NCBI RefSeq assembly: GCF_018449675.1
Contig: NZ_JAAVUZ010000010.1
Location: 48,486 to 112,485, forward strand
Reading direction: 5' to 3'
DNA: 64,000 nt
From: Glaciihabitans sp. dw_435
Lineage (GTDB): Bacteria > Actinomycetota > Actinomycetes > Actinomycetales > Microbacteriaceae
Positions 22,424-31,031 of this stretch are shown piece by piece. Position numbers and translations under genes: made by a program. Within the stretch, counting starts at the first letter, position 1, and each line of letters opens with the position of its first letter. Below the pieces are notes generated by a model. That model was not told the DNA's origin, searched no databases, and was given only the letters and a program-made list of their open reading frames with translations.

Positions 22424-23464
22424 CTATGACGCGGGCGACGCCGCGAGCTTCTTGTCGAGCACCGCGAGGTACTCGCGCATGTACTTCGCCGAACGGAAAA
22501 GAGCGATCGCCGCCGAGGTGGTCGACCCGTCTGCGCCGAATTTGACCGAGTCGGTCATCGCCGCGTAGCGGTCGTCGGCATCGGTGAGAGAAGCGGCGAC
22601 CTTGGCGCGTTCGCGTTCGTAGCCGGCGCGGATAGTTGCTGGCGTGGGTGCGACATATTCCGGCCGGCCGGCCTCTTTAGCCGTCTTGAAATGGTTGCCC
22701 TGCTTGATGAGCACCGGGCCTAGTTCGCCGTGTTCCTCGATCGAGATACGGACGTTCTGAAGGTCGGCGGCCGCGGTGGAGCCGGCGGTCGCGTAGATCT
22801 TCTTGAGGTCCGCATCGTTGAGTCGATAGCCCGGGTCATCGCCGGCGACGATGCCCATCGTCGTGCAGTTGCAGGATGGCCCGTGCATCTGCATCAGGTC
22901 GTCGGTCGTGTACACCCGCTGTGCCGCGACGACGCACAGGCCACAGGTGCCGCTCTTGGACAGCTCGGGGTGGATGACGCGTCGCCAACGGTTGACTAGC
23001 GGATCCGCCTGGAAGATGCGGAGTGATTCCTCGCGGTCGGCGAGCTTCACGTCCTGAGTAGCGACCTCGGTCATTCGCTTCGTGAACGCGTCCATGGACT
23101 CGTCGAAAGTGAGGCCGCTGCGGCGAGCAAATACGAACTGCGTTGCTGGCCGCGAGTACACCTCCGTGGCTGTCACGTTCGCCCGCGGGTAAGAATTCAG
23201 AACTGCTGGCAATGCCTGCTTTGCCGCGCCGAGCTCACGGAGAACGGCGGTTTGGAATGACCTGGTGAGCAGCCGAGAGCTCATCGTGGACGAGTCGACC
23301 AGAGTGGCCGATCGCGCGGCCATTCCAAGAATGGTTTCGGGATCGTCCCAGCGGTCGAATCCGTCCCAGAGGCCCAGCAACAGCTTGAGCAGTTTGACGA
23401 TAATGGCGTCTCGCTGCTGAGCCTGTCGTTCTGTCATACCTTGGATGCGGTCCAAGCTGGCCAT
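22424..23464 (-). CDS. MuF-like minor capsid protein (346 aa)
   Basis: It follows the portal gene and has a helical N-terminal half, then a Cys/His-rich centre (CGLCVVAAQRVYT and MHGPSCNCT) like the conserved C-x-C end of MuF/SPP1 gp7 proteins. Such proteins enter the procapsid with the portal and may be ejected into the host. Confidence 0.75.
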   Translation of the reverse strand: MASLDRIQGMTERQAQQRDAIIVKLLKLLLGLWDGFDRWDDPETILGMAARSATLVDSSTMSSRLLTRSFQTAVLRELGAAKQALPAVLNSYPRANVTATEVYSRPATQFVFARRSGLTFDESMDAFTKRMTEVATQDVKLADREESLRIFQADPLVNRWRRVIHPELSKSGTCGLCVVAAQRVYTTDDLMQMHGPSCNCTTMGIVAGDDPGYRLNDADLKKIYATAGSTAAADLQNVRISIEEHGELGPVLIKQGNHFKTAKEAGRPEYVAPTPATIRAGYERERAKVAASLTDADDRYAAMTDSVKFGADGSTTSAAIALFRSAKYMREYLAVLDKKLAASPAS

Positions 23465-23472
23465 GAGCGCCC

Positions 23473-24864
23473 CTAACTGAGAGCTGTTTCGAATGCCTCA
23501 TCGGAGCGGGCTTGACGGGCTTGCGCGATCTCTGCCGGGGTGAGGCCCCAGATCTTTTCGTCAATGAGCAGCTGCGGCAGACCACCGGCTTTGGCTTGCG
23601 ATGCGGAGCTGGACTTCTCTTGCGTGGAGGTACGGGCGACGGGGGCCCAGATCACTTCGATTTCTCCGACTGCTGACCGGACTGTGTCCCCCATTGCGGC
23701 GAATCCCGTGCTCAGTGACTGGACAATCGGGATCTCGCCGCGTTCCATCCACTCTTCGACCGAGTCCATGAACGCTTCGCCTCCGGCCTTGGCCCCTTCG
23801 GCCGATGCGTTGGCAGCGTCGGGCGAGAGGATGTAGATCGGTGTCGAGGTGACAGCGGCGACGTGCTTCGCGTCATCCTTCGTGGCGGTCAGGATCGGCG
23901 TGATGTCTGTGACGGCTGATTCCCACACCTTGGCGCCGAGCGGCAACATCCAAAGTGCGGCCGGGCCAGCCTTGTACATCTCGTTGTAGTCGATCTTCTG
24001 CCCGGCTTTTGCATGTCCCTCCGGGTAGAACTGTGGCAAGCTCCCCTCGATGCCACGCTGGCGGAACGCCTGCATCGCGCTGATTGTCAGACCGTCGCGG
24101 ATCCTGTTGGTGAGCCGGTCGAGGCTGTCCGTGTGCTTCTCGAACATCCCCATACCGCCGGGGCCCGACAGTTTGAAGATCGGGTTGGTGTCGGTGTATC
24201 CCAGCTGCAGTGGATCCGACACCCACTGCCATCCGCGACCAGGCTGCCAGCGGCTACCGTTGGAGGGGATGCTGGAGCGCTTTTCTGCCTGGCGCATCGC
24301 TTGGCGCATCGTGCCATCGCGGAACAGTGTGAGAATGTCGACGCCGTTTACCGGATCGTGCCCGACCTGCATCGACGCTTCCGCCAACCAGGGGCGCAGG
24401 GCGTACTGACGGGTGACAGTCGTGAAGCCGTTGGACGGCAGGATGAGTGGCTCAGCCTGCGGAGACGGATTCTGCGGCCCGGTGGTCGTGAGGTATGCCG
24501 CACCGAGCACGCCGGCGTCAGTGAGGAAGTCACGGACGCCGACTTTCATGCTTGAGCGTTTCCACATTGCGTAGGCGGCTGCGTCACCGTCGGTGTCGCC
24601 GGGCGCCGCGGTGCGGAAGCCCTGCGGCTTCATCCTGGCCACCTTGGTGGAGACGATGAGGTCGGCCATGTTGAGCCGGGACATGTGAATGAAGCGGCGG
24701 TAGGCCTCCTTCATCCCGGCGTCGCCCTCGTCGGGAAGGGCGTTGGTCCCATCGGCGTATGACTGCAGCTTGTGGAGGCGAGGCAGGTCGTTACCGAAGT
24801 CGGTAGCGAGCTGCATCACCCACCAGTCGTCGGTGCCGGGGGTACTCGTTTGCGTGAGCATCAT
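23473..24864 (-). CDS. Portal protein (463 aa)
   Basis: Length and order (terminase, portal, MuF) fit the SPP1/phi29-like portal family of siphoviruses. The text includes AYRRFIHMSRLNMADLIVST and the conserved ALWMLPLGAKVWES-type strand and PIYILSPDAANASAEGAKAG helix (read in parts). The dodecameric portal is the DNA channel. ATG 24864 is chosen; a GTG at 24876 is possible. Confidence 0.85.
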   Translation of the reverse strand: MMLTQTSTPGTDDWWVMQLATDFGNDLPRLHKLQSYADGTNALPDEGDAGMKEAYRRFIHMSRLNMADLIVSTKVARMKPQGFRTAAPGDTDGDAAAYAMWKRSSMKVGVRDFLTDAGVLGAAYLTTTGPQNPSPQAEPLILPSNGFTTVTRQYALRPWLAEASMQVGHDPVNGVDILTLFRDGTMRQAMRQAEKRSSIPSNGSRWQPGRGWQWVSDPLQLGYTDTNPIFKLSGPGGMGMFEKHTDSLDRLTNRIRDGLTISAMQAFRQRGIEGSLPQFYPEGHAKAGQKIDYNEMYKAGPAALWMLPLGAKVWESAVTDITPILTATKDDAKHVAAVTSTPIYILSPDAANASAEGAKAGGEAFMDSVEEWMERGEIPIVQSLSTGFAAMGDTVRSAVGEIEVIWAPVARTSTQEKSSSASQAKAGGLPQLLIDEKIWGLTPAEIAQARQARSDEAFETALS

Positions 24865-24881
24865 GACGGACACCACCTTCT

Positions 24882-26639
24882 TTATCGCGCGCGGAATGGG
24901 ACGTACTCAGATGAGATGTCCCGCTCGGCAGGTTTGCTGCCGCGGTAGTCCGCTGCAGCTTCGAATGCGAGAGTTGCCGCCATCGCGGCGTCAATCTTTC
25001 GGACTGAGTTCTTGGCTTCTTTTTCAATGACGGTGCCGCCACGCCGGTTCTTGTTGCGAGCGTTCTGGAAGTGCCGCGTCATCTTCTTGCCAAGCAGGGT
25101 GTCGTCGTCGTGCGCTGCGTCGCCGTTGAGAATCGCGGTGTGCAGGCGCTCGAGCGCGGCGTCCATCATGATCGTGTTCTTCGTGTACCAAGCGATCGAG
25201 TGCTTCTTGCTCGAGTGCACTTTCAGCTGATCGCCGAAGTCGCGCGACCACTTGTCGAGGTACGTGCGCCAGTACGGCGGGTCGGCATAGAACCCGACCA
25301 CTTTGTATTTCTCGAACGTGGCCGCCACGGCCGCGTCGAACTTCTCGAAGTCGACGATGTAACCATCTGCCTCCGGACCATCCGGAGTTTCTTCGATGAG
25401 GATCGGGAAGATGAAGTTGTCCCGGACCCGGCAGGCGACCAGGGCTGTGGCGTCGTTCGTTTCCGCGCCGTCGAAGCCGAGCGTGATCTCGTCGCCTCGC
25501 CATGGTTTGACGAAGCCGGAGTCGATGCCGGTTTCGCGTTCGACCGTTCGCAGGTAGCGGCGGCCGCGCGTGGTCCATTCCTCGACTTGGAACCACGCGT
25601 TTGCGGATGACACAAGTGCGTTGAAGAAGTACCGGCGGGTCTCGGCCTCGGATTGTCGAGTATCGAAAACACCGTCGATGAGGCCCTCGATCGAGTTCCA
25701 CTCGATCGCGTCTCCGTAGGCTTCGCGGAACGCTTCCGCCAGCGCGAGCTCGTGGATGCGTTGCGACTCTTCCGTCGACGGGTTTGCCGGGTCGCGTAGT
25801 GACGGGATCTCGCCCCATCGGTGGTTGAACAGCATGCGCGGTCGGCGCACGAGCCCTTCCTCAACAGCGTCCGCGAGGCCGTAGGTTTCTTCTGCGATTG
25901 ACGCCTCGCCTGGTGCGTACATCGTGGTTGTTTCGAGGTACCAGGTCTCCGCGATTTTCTTTCGCTTGCGGAGGTTCTTGGAGACGGTGCGGAACATCGC
26001 CTTCAGCTGAGGGGTGATGTACAGATGCGACTCGTCGAAGACGACGAACGTCTCGATACCGCCGTCCTTCGACGCGGATCCGGCTGTCGACGGTTGGATA
26101 ACGCCACCGCCCGGGAGGGCGATCTTGCTGACGCCAGGATTCATCCCGTACGCCTGCAGGGCGAACAGCGGTGCGCTCGGAGACGTCAGGTTTAGGAAGA
26201 TCGTGTCGAAGACGTTTCCGGTCTGGGTCTCTTCCGTCGCCATGATGCGGATGAAGGGCGACTTGACGCGGCGCCCCATCGGCTCGCCGGCCTTGTAGGT
26301 GTAGATCCGGCCGAGGAACTCGTAGGTTTCCCCACCCTTGGCGAAGCCAAGGAAGCGTGCGGGGCCGAGCGCCTCGAATAGTGCCAGCGCTGCAGCAACA
26401 CCCGACTTGTCGCAACCCTTCGGTCGCGAGAAGAACGCTGAGTCGTACAGCCTGCGCCCGTTGCCGTCGAGCGCGTAGCTATCGACGATGAAGCCGGTGT
26501 ACTCGTCGCCGTAGCGGACGGGTGTGCCGGCGACGTCACCCGGACCGTGGACGGTGAATGTTTCGATCCACCAGACCGCGAGCCACCCCAGTGACTGGAT
26601 TCGGGAATGTCCGGGTGCGGTGATCACCCGGACGGGCAT
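24882..26639 (-). CDS. Terminase large subunit (585 aa)
   Basis: An ATPase-nuclease that packages DNA. The Walker A variant is RPKGCDKS at residues 72-79, Walker B is FVVFDESHLY near residue 213, and the RNase H-like nuclease half starts with TLGFDGAETND near residue 398, with later acidic residues in YADPPYW and DAAMAATLA. Its ATG overlaps the stop of the small subunit. Complete. Confidence 0.9.
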   Translation of the reverse strand: MPVRVITAPGHSRIQSLGWLAVWWIETFTVHGPGDVAGTPVRYGDEYTGFIVDSYALDGNGRRLYDSAFFSRPKGCDKSGVAAALALFEALGPARFLGFAKGGETYEFLGRIYTYKAGEPMGRRVKSPFIRIMATEETQTGNVFDTIFLNLTSPSAPLFALQAYGMNPGVSKIALPGGGVIQPSTAGSASKDGGIETFVVFDESHLYITPQLKAMFRTVSKNLRKRKKIAETWYLETTTMYAPGEASIAEETYGLADAVEEGLVRRPRMLFNHRWGEIPSLRDPANPSTEESQRIHELALAEAFREAYGDAIEWNSIEGLIDGVFDTRQSEAETRRYFFNALVSSANAWFQVEEWTTRGRRYLRTVERETGIDSGFVKPWRGDEITLGFDGAETNDATALVACRVRDNFIFPILIEETPDGPEADGYIVDFEKFDAAVAATFEKYKVVGFYADPPYWRTYLDKWSRDFGDQLKVHSSKKHSIAWYTKNTIMMDAALERLHTAILNGDAAHDDDTLLGKKMTRHFQNARNKNRRGGTVIEKEAKNSVRKIDAAMAATLAFEAAADYRGSKPAERDISSEYVPFRAR

Positions 26640-27109
26640 CAGCCCTCCAGGGCGAGCCGGGTGCGGCGATCGTCGATCGACGTGACGTTGCCAACCGTCG
26701 GAGCCTCTTCGCTTTCGCCAACTCGATCCGGCATCGTGGCCGCGACCTCGACGCCAAGGCTGGTGCGATCGGCCGGGGTGGCGCCGAACTTCTGGAGTCG
26801 CAACCGGAGTCCGGCCTCCAACCCCATATTTCCGGTGCTCCAGAATTCATGGTGAAGCCGCGCAGTGTCGAGCAGGTAGTCCCAATCGGGGCCCGTAATC
26901 ATGCGAACGGCCTGCGGAGACTTACGCCAGTTGTTCCACCATTTCACGGTCATCGCGTGCCACTTCTGGGAGTTGCCCTCAGCGTCAAAGAGCACATTTG
27001 ACGGCAATGGCTTTCCGCGCGTTTTTCCATCGGAAACGAGCTGGATCAGCTTTGTGTCGTTCCGCTTTCGCGTGTGCGTTACCGCCTTCGCTGGACCTCG
27101 CCCAGCCAT
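26639..27109 (-). CDS. Terminase small subunit (156 aa)
   Basis: Starts MAGRGPAKAVTHTRKRND, with a basic N-terminus, a Trp-rich centre (WWNNWRKSPQ) and a helical GLRLRLQKFGATPADRTSLG region, as in actinophage P27-like small terminases. The GP.P...R.R motif is typical. It overlaps the large subunit by 1-3 bp. It recognises the packaging site, which in such phages is usually just upstream of the gene. Confidence 0.8.
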   Translation of the reverse strand: MAGRGPAKAVTHTRKRNDTKLIQLVSDGKTRGKPLPSNVLFDAEGNSQKWHAMTVKWWNNWRKSPQAVRMITGPDWDYLLDTARLHHEFWSTGNMGLEAGLRLRLQKFGATPADRTSLGVEVAATMPDRVGESEEAPTVGNVTSIDDRRTRLALEG

Positions 27110-27297
27110 CAGGAAATTCGCGCAAACACTGGGAACGACTGGGAAAACATGGCAACCTCCGTGACGGATGCGCTGGGCCGTGGCGGCCTCAGAGCGTGGT
27201 GTGAAAAAAGCCCCCAGACTCCTGCGCACCGCGAGCAGCAGAACGCGAAGCGGTCTGGAAAGGGGGGTGGGGGGAGGGTGGACCCCCCGTGTGCGGG
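27110..27297. other. Intergenic region upstream of terminase, possible cos site
   Basis: A 190-bp gap in an otherwise packed operon. It contains a G-rich run followed by GGACCCCCC that could form a weak stem. Terminase-proximal gaps often hold cos. No cohesive-end sequence can be identified by eye. Confidence 0.3.
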
Positions 27298-27531
27298 TCA
27301 GACGGTGTCGGCCTCGGGCGCACTGTATTCGCCCTCGATGAGGCCGGAATGGAAGATCACGTCATCGAAGATGACGACGTCGGCCTGCAGCGTGAAGGTG
27401 ACGAACGAGGGCGTCGACGGGTTCACGCTGATTTCGACCGGCCGGTGGTAGGCCAGGCGCAGCTCGGTACCGTCGACGGTGACTGTTCCGTTCTCCCTGT
27501 CGACGATGATGATGGATCTCTTGCGAGCCAT
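27298..27531 (-). CDS. Hypothetical phage protein (77 aa)
   Basis: Starts MARKRSIIIVDRENGTVTVDG and is all beta-strand in pattern, ending with an acidic SAPEADTV. It lies between HNH and small terminase genes. No family recognised. Confidence 0.6.
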   Translation of the reverse strand: MARKRSIIIVDRENGTVTVDGTELRLAYHRPVEISVNPSTPSFVTFTLQADVVIFDDVIFHSGLIEGEYSAPEADTV

Positions 27532-27540
27532 GTGGACTCC

Positions 27541-27945
27541 TCAGAACGGGAACGGCCCTTCGCTGTCCCGCGAGGCAGGCAGAGGCGGGCGGCTCGGTGT
27601 GGATGGTGATGGTGCAGGTCGGGCCATCAGCCCGGGGTGGAGCGGCTTGGCTGCTGCAGCCTTGGCCGCACGCACACGGCCCGATGCGCGGCCGCCTTCG
27701 CCGCCGCTCTTCTTGTTGTGGTGGTAGTCACACAACGACTGGAGGTTCGCGTCCTCATCGCCTCCACCTTCGCCATGGCTGACGATGTGGTCGACTGCCC
27801 GTGCCGGCGCCAGGCACCGCTTGTCCGTGTCGTACCGGATCCACTGGCACCGGTGGAAGTCACGGTTGAGGATCCTCAGCTGTGTGGCTGGCCAGTTGGG
27901 CGGCAGCGTGTCTCGGCGATCGGAGCCGATCCAACCGCTGGGCAC
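27541..27945 (-). CDS. HNH endonuclease (134 aa)
   Basis: The core AVDHIVSHGEGGGDEDANLQ followed by SLCDYHHNKKSG carries the H-N-H residues, preceded by a Cys (RCLAPA) for zinc. HNH proteins next to terminase assist cleavage at cos sites in many siphoviruses. The GTG at 27945 overlaps the TAG of the upstream gene (TAGTG). The C-terminus is a Pro/Ser-rich tail. Confidence 0.85.
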   Translation of the reverse strand: MPSGWIGSDRRDTLPPNWPATQLRILNRDFHRCQWIRYDTDKRCLAPARAVDHIVSHGEGGGDEDANLQSLCDYHHNKKSGGEGGRASGRVRAAKAAAAKPLHPGLMARPAPSPSTPSRPPLPASRDSEGPFPF

Positions 27946-28274
27946 TAATCGTCCGGGTCGTCTGCACCGGCGATGGTGTCGCCGATGCGCGATGAGACCC
28001 ATGCAGAGACCGAGCTGAGTGTGTTGGGGCTTGAGTCGGACGCGATGTAGTCGTTGGCATAACCGATGACCGCATCACCATCGACCTGCACGATGTTGGA
28101 GATCTCGTACCCGACCACCCATGCACTGATGACAGCCCTGAACCTCTCAGGCTTTTGGTCAGCGTCCGTCGTGTCGCGATGGTGAGCAGCGATCGCATCT
28201 TCGATCGCCTGCAGCGTGGCGGCGCTCACGAGGTTGCCTTGCAGTGGCTCGATGCCAGCGAGGGCACCACGCAT
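27945..28274 (-). CDS. Hypothetical phage protein (109 aa)
   Basis: Helical, with AIEDAIAAHHRDTTDADQKP early and an acidic end (ADDPDD). Overlaps the small gene upstream and is coupled to HNH downstream. No family assigned. Confidence 0.6.
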   Translation of the reverse strand: MRGALAGIEPLQGNLVSAATLQAIEDAIAAHHRDTTDADQKPERFRAVISAWVVGYEISNIVQVDGDAVIGYANDYIASDSSPNTLSSVSAWVSSRIGDTIAGADDPDD

Positions 28275-28315
28275 GCTTGACCGCAGGACGGGCAGTGGTA
28301 GGCGTCAGCGGTCAT
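28226..28315 (-). CDS. Tiny zinc-knuckle protein (29 aa)
   Basis: Its ATG overlaps the stop of the upstream gene (ATGA). It encodes YHCPSCGQACVVPSLASSHC, with C-x-x-C and later Cys/His residues. The coupling and the motif support a real small gene. Confidence 0.5.
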   Translation of the reverse strand: MTADAYHCPSCGQACVVPSLASSHCKATS

Positions 28316-28440
28316 CGAAGCCTCAGCCTCTCGACGAAGTTCCACCAACGTGGGACCACTGCGCAGGGACCAGCGTGCCGGAGCGGCCTGATGCAGCGCC
28401 ATCCAAGCGGCGGGTGTGCATGGGATTTGAGCTTTGTCAT
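28312..28440 (-). CDS. Small Cys/Trp-rich phage protein (42 aa)
   Basis: MTKLKSHAHPPLGWRCIRPL followed by RHAGPCAVVPRWWNF shows the 'R C . . P L . H . G P C A' pattern common in short actinophage proteins. It overlaps the downstream zinc-knuckle gene by 4 bp. Confidence 0.6.
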   Translation of the reverse strand: MTKLKSHAHPPLGWRCIRPLRHAGPCAVVPRWWNFVERLRLR

Positions 28441-28451
28441 CAACAGATCCT

Positions 28452-28688
28452 TCATTCTCGGGACTCGCGACCGTCCAACGAGTGGTGAACGACAACCCAG
28501 CCGTTCGACCCGTCGGGACGCATGCAGGCTTCCGTGGTCGGACCGCAGATGCAGTCGGTTGGTGCGTGAATGACGCGGTCGCGGTTCGGCACCACGTGAA
28601 CCTCCCCGACCGTGTTGAGGGGTTCCAGCGTCATCCAGTAACGCTTGTGAATGCGGTGCTGCACGAAGAGGTGCAGCCATCGGCGCAC
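28452..28688 (-). CDS. Conserved small actinophage protein (78 aa)
   Basis: The GTG at 28688 has AGGAG 5 bp upstream. The text VGEVHVVPNRDRVIHA, DCICGPTTEA and WVVVHHSLDGRE is a familiar signature of actinophage proteins of unknown function. An inner ATG at 28634 is the alternative start. Confidence 0.7.
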   Translation of the reverse strand: MRRWLHLFVQHRIHKRYWMTLEPLNTVGEVHVVPNRDRVIHAPTDCICGPTTEACMRPDGSNGWVVVHHSLDGRESRE

Positions 28689-28702
28689 TGACGCTCCTGT
28701 GC

Positions 28703-29071
28703 TCAGACGCGGGGTGGCCAAGACCAGTGGCCCGGTTTGGGCTCGACGCTGAAGGGGACGTTCTCGTCGAAGAACATGCCAGTCGGGTTCAGAACGCAGA
28801 GCGAAACGTTGACGATGTACTCCGGAACGTCTTCCTTGGTCGTCATCTCGTTGTGGTAGTTCGACCAGTACTCCTCGGCGTACTGGCGTCGATCGAGCCA
28901 GTCTTCGTCGTTCGGGGTGGTCGAGAGGTGGACCTCGGTGATGATCGCGGCGCGTGCCTGCGAGAGGTACTCGTGGCCGGGTGTGCCGTAGGACTGGTAG
29001 TGCACGGTGCGGCCGACGCTGGGCGCGGGGATGAGGCTCAGCGGATCGATGGGGCTGGTGTCGACTGACAT
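28703..29071 (-). CDS. Conserved phage protein (122 aa)
   Basis: Contains GRTVHYQSYGTPGHEYLSQA followed by RAAIITEVHLS, a pattern found in actinophage genes of unknown role that carry variable host-like inserts. It is the first gene of the late operon, right after a 510-bp non-coding stretch. Confidence 0.65.
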   Translation of the reverse strand: MSVDTSPIDPLSLIPAPSVGRTVHYQSYGTPGHEYLSQARAAIITEVHLSTTPNDEDWLDRRQYAEEYWSNYHNEMTTKEDVPEYIVNVSLCVLNPTGMFFDENVPFSVEPKPGHWSWPPRV

Positions 29072-29297
29072 GGGATCTCCTCCGGAAGCTTGGGGCGGGC
29101 GACGTGGGACCTTCGAGTACCGTCGTCGCCCGCCTGGTCGGCAGCCGTATTGGCTCAACCGAGTACCGAGCGGCGCGCAACATGTCGCTCGGTGGGATGC
29201 ACTGCGATTCGCGGAGACCAGGCCGCGGGCCGTGTGCCGGCCCTATCCGACGCGCACCACCAGGGGCGTCGGAAGCGTGTTGTCGTGAGATGACAAA

Positions 29298-29319
29298 GGC
29301 CCCGACTGAGCGGGGCCTG
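29298..29319. terminator. 8-bp hairpin AGGCCCCG/CGGGGCCT in the late leader
   Basis: Perfect stem with a 6-nt loop, preceded by AAA on the plus strand. It could be an attenuator or anti-termination target in the late leader. No gene needs it as a simple terminator. Confidence 0.5.
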
Positions 29320-29368
29320 CGTTCGGGTGAGCAGCACCAAGAACTTAGTGACAAAGAATCCACGCATT

Positions 29369-29374
29369 TGTCAA
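29369..29374 (-). promoter_or_regulatory. Perfect -35 TTGACA, candidate late promoter
   Basis: On the minus strand TTGACA is followed 17 bp later by a poor -10 (TCACTA), which suggests a need for an activator. It points into the late operon, about 300 bp before its first gene. ACAAA and TTTGT flank the spacer as an inverted pair. Confidence 0.45.
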
Positions 29375-29543
29375 GGATGTTGGGAGGCGCGTTATCGGCG
29401 TGTCGGATTCAGTGCCCCTTGGGACGCGCTTAAGGCATGCACAGAGGGCCGAACGGTGCCTAGAGCGGGTCCGCACGTGCGGGTGCTGGTTTCCGCCTGT
29501 CTACTGGCAAGCAGGGGCATCCGCGGAATGGTGAAGTGAGGTT

Positions 29544-29574
29544 GCTCCACCGGCGGGTAAGCAGCCGGGGGAGC
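29544..29574 (-). terminator. Stem GCTCC...GGAGC after the truncated HTH gene
   Basis: On the minus strand GCTCC-cc-CGGC and GCCG-gt-GGAGC pair around TGCTTACCC, 9 bp after the stop at 29583. It probably ends the early transcript. Confidence 0.5.
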
Positions 29575-29582
29575 GCTCAGAA

Positions 29583-30080
29583 CTAGGCCAAAAGTTTTTC
29601 TTTTTCTTCGGCGCGGCGGCGTGTTTCATCCGCGATTCGCTTAGCCACGAACGACTTCGAGCGACCGACGAGGCTCGCGACGGCCTGATACGAGTGGTGC
29701 TCGGCGTAGAGATCCATCAACTCGTCGTCCGTCGGGGCGGGGATGCCGGCGACGAGGCTGGCTGGACGCTCGACGGGGGCGATTTGCTGCGGCGAGCGCG
29801 GTATCTCTTGCGTCTGGGTGGTGTTTGCGGGTGTCGGTCGTGTGTGGGTGATGGCGAGGTGCGCGGCGATGAGGAGCGCTATGGGGGCGACGGTGTTGAT
29901 GGCTAAGGCGAGCGCGGGTGCTGCTGTGTCGCCTGGGGCGGCTGCGGGGATTACGGGGTTGTGGAGTGCGTTCCCGGCGATGCTGATCGCTGAGAAGAGG
30001 GTGAAGGCTACCCATGGGTAGGTCTTCTGCCATCTGGAAGTTTGGGTGATGGTGAAGTCGTGGGTGTCACGGCGGGCTGG
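29583..30080 (-). pseudogene. 5'-truncated DUF2637-like membrane/HTH gene at the cargo edge
   Basis: The frame has no start codon before residue ~122. It encodes two hydrophobic helices (WVAFTLFSAISIAGNALHNP and LALAINTVAPIALLIAAHLA) and then an HTH-like end (SYQAVASLVGRSKSFVAKRI). This is the DUF2637 layout lacking its first helices. The frame opens straight from the stop of the Dam gene, so the 5' end was probably lost when the cassette arrived. An inner ATG at 29717 could still give a 44-residue HTH peptide. Confidence 0.6.
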
Positions 30081-30962
30081 TCAGCTGACGAGCAAGGTGC
30101 TCTCCGCTGCGCTGATGCTGCGGAGCTCTGGCAGTCCTTCGACCGACATCCCCGGGCTGGTAATGAGGAGTTCGGTTCCGACTCGTTTGATGGATGCGCT
30201 GTAGTTCAGGTTGAAAGCGTATTGCGCGAAGTCCGGATATAGCTCCTGGATTTCGGGCGTGAAGTCGTAGGTAAGGACCCAGGGCTGCTCGAGGCCGGAA
30301 ATGGTTCTCGCGAGAGCGGAGTGGTCTTCCGGAGTGTAGAAGTTTGTGTAAAGGCCTGATCCCTTTCGGAAATACGGTGGATCGATGAAGTACACGACCC
30401 GGTCATTCCGAGTGGACATGCCGGTGAGGAAATCGAGGCCATCTTCTTGGTGTATCGAAATCGAGTTCCGGTATCGAGCTATTCGCCGGATCTTCTCGAC
30501 CAGGGAATCGGTGGGGTATCGACAGTCGAGAAGGTAGTCGCCGGACTGTTCGAGACCTCCGATAACGCCACCCTTGATGACACCAGAGCGGTTAGTGCGG
30601 TTCAGGAAGAAGGTGGCGAACCCGAGCTCAAGCGAGGGATCCTGCCCTGCAGTGCGGTAGACCTCGCGCTGTCGGTGCCACTCTGCCATCGTCACGGGCG
30701 TGTGCTCGATCATGTCCACGAACTGCTCGTTGTGATTCAGGACAGCGTCCCAGAACGAGTAAATACCGGCATCGATGTCATTGAGTACGATGCGCCGGAC
30801 TGCGCCCTCGAACAGGAGCGAGAGCGCAAGCCCGCCGCCACCTGCGAAAGGTTCGGCATAGGTGGATTTACCGAGACCGTTCTTCTTCAGCAGCGAATCC
30901 GCGAGCTTGAACAGCGCAGTCTTTCCGCCCGGATATCGCAGCGGAGATGGTGTAACTGGCAT
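30081..30962 (-). CDS. dam: Dam-family DNA adenine methyltransferase (293 aa)
   Basis: The AdoMet-binding motif is PLRYPGGK at residues 6-13 with FAGGGGLAL near 40, and the catalytic DPPY is in FIDPPYF near 194. The length and NRTNRSGVIKGG match D12-class N6-adenine methylases, whose usual site is GATC, but specificity is not proven here. It is co-directional with the ParB-like gene, 69 bp downstream. Base composition is less GC-rich than in neighbouring genes. It may protect phage DNA or be part of a defence cassette. Confidence 0.9.
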   Translation of the reverse strand: MPVTPSPLRYPGGKTALFKLADSLLKKNGLGKSTYAEPFAGGGGLALSLLFEGAVRRIVLNDIDAGIYSFWDAVLNHNEQFVDMIEHTPVTMAEWHRQREVYRTAGQDPSLELGFATFFLNRTNRSGVIKGGVIGGLEQSGDYLLDCRYPTDSLVEKIRRIARYRNSISIHQEDGLDFLTGMSTRNDRVVYFIDPPYFRKGSGLYTNFYTPEDHSALARTISGLEQPWVLTYDFTPEIQELYPDFAQYAFNLNYSASIKRVGTELLITSPGMSVEGLPELRSISAAESTLLVS

Positions 30963-31031
30963 AGGCGTCGACTAACTCCGATTCGGGTTCTCTTGGACTT
31001 TACCGGTGTCGATGCGTTTTGGCCAGCATGG

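Larger units (their letters stand above)
29072..29582. other. 510-bp non-coding region between early and late genes
   Basis: No convincing gene in either strand. It holds a hairpin (29298-29319), a consensus -35 on the minus strand (29369-29374), a pair ACAAA/TTTGT bracketing the spacer, and a stem after the upstream gene (29544-29574). It is probably the late promoter/leader region. Confidence 0.55.
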
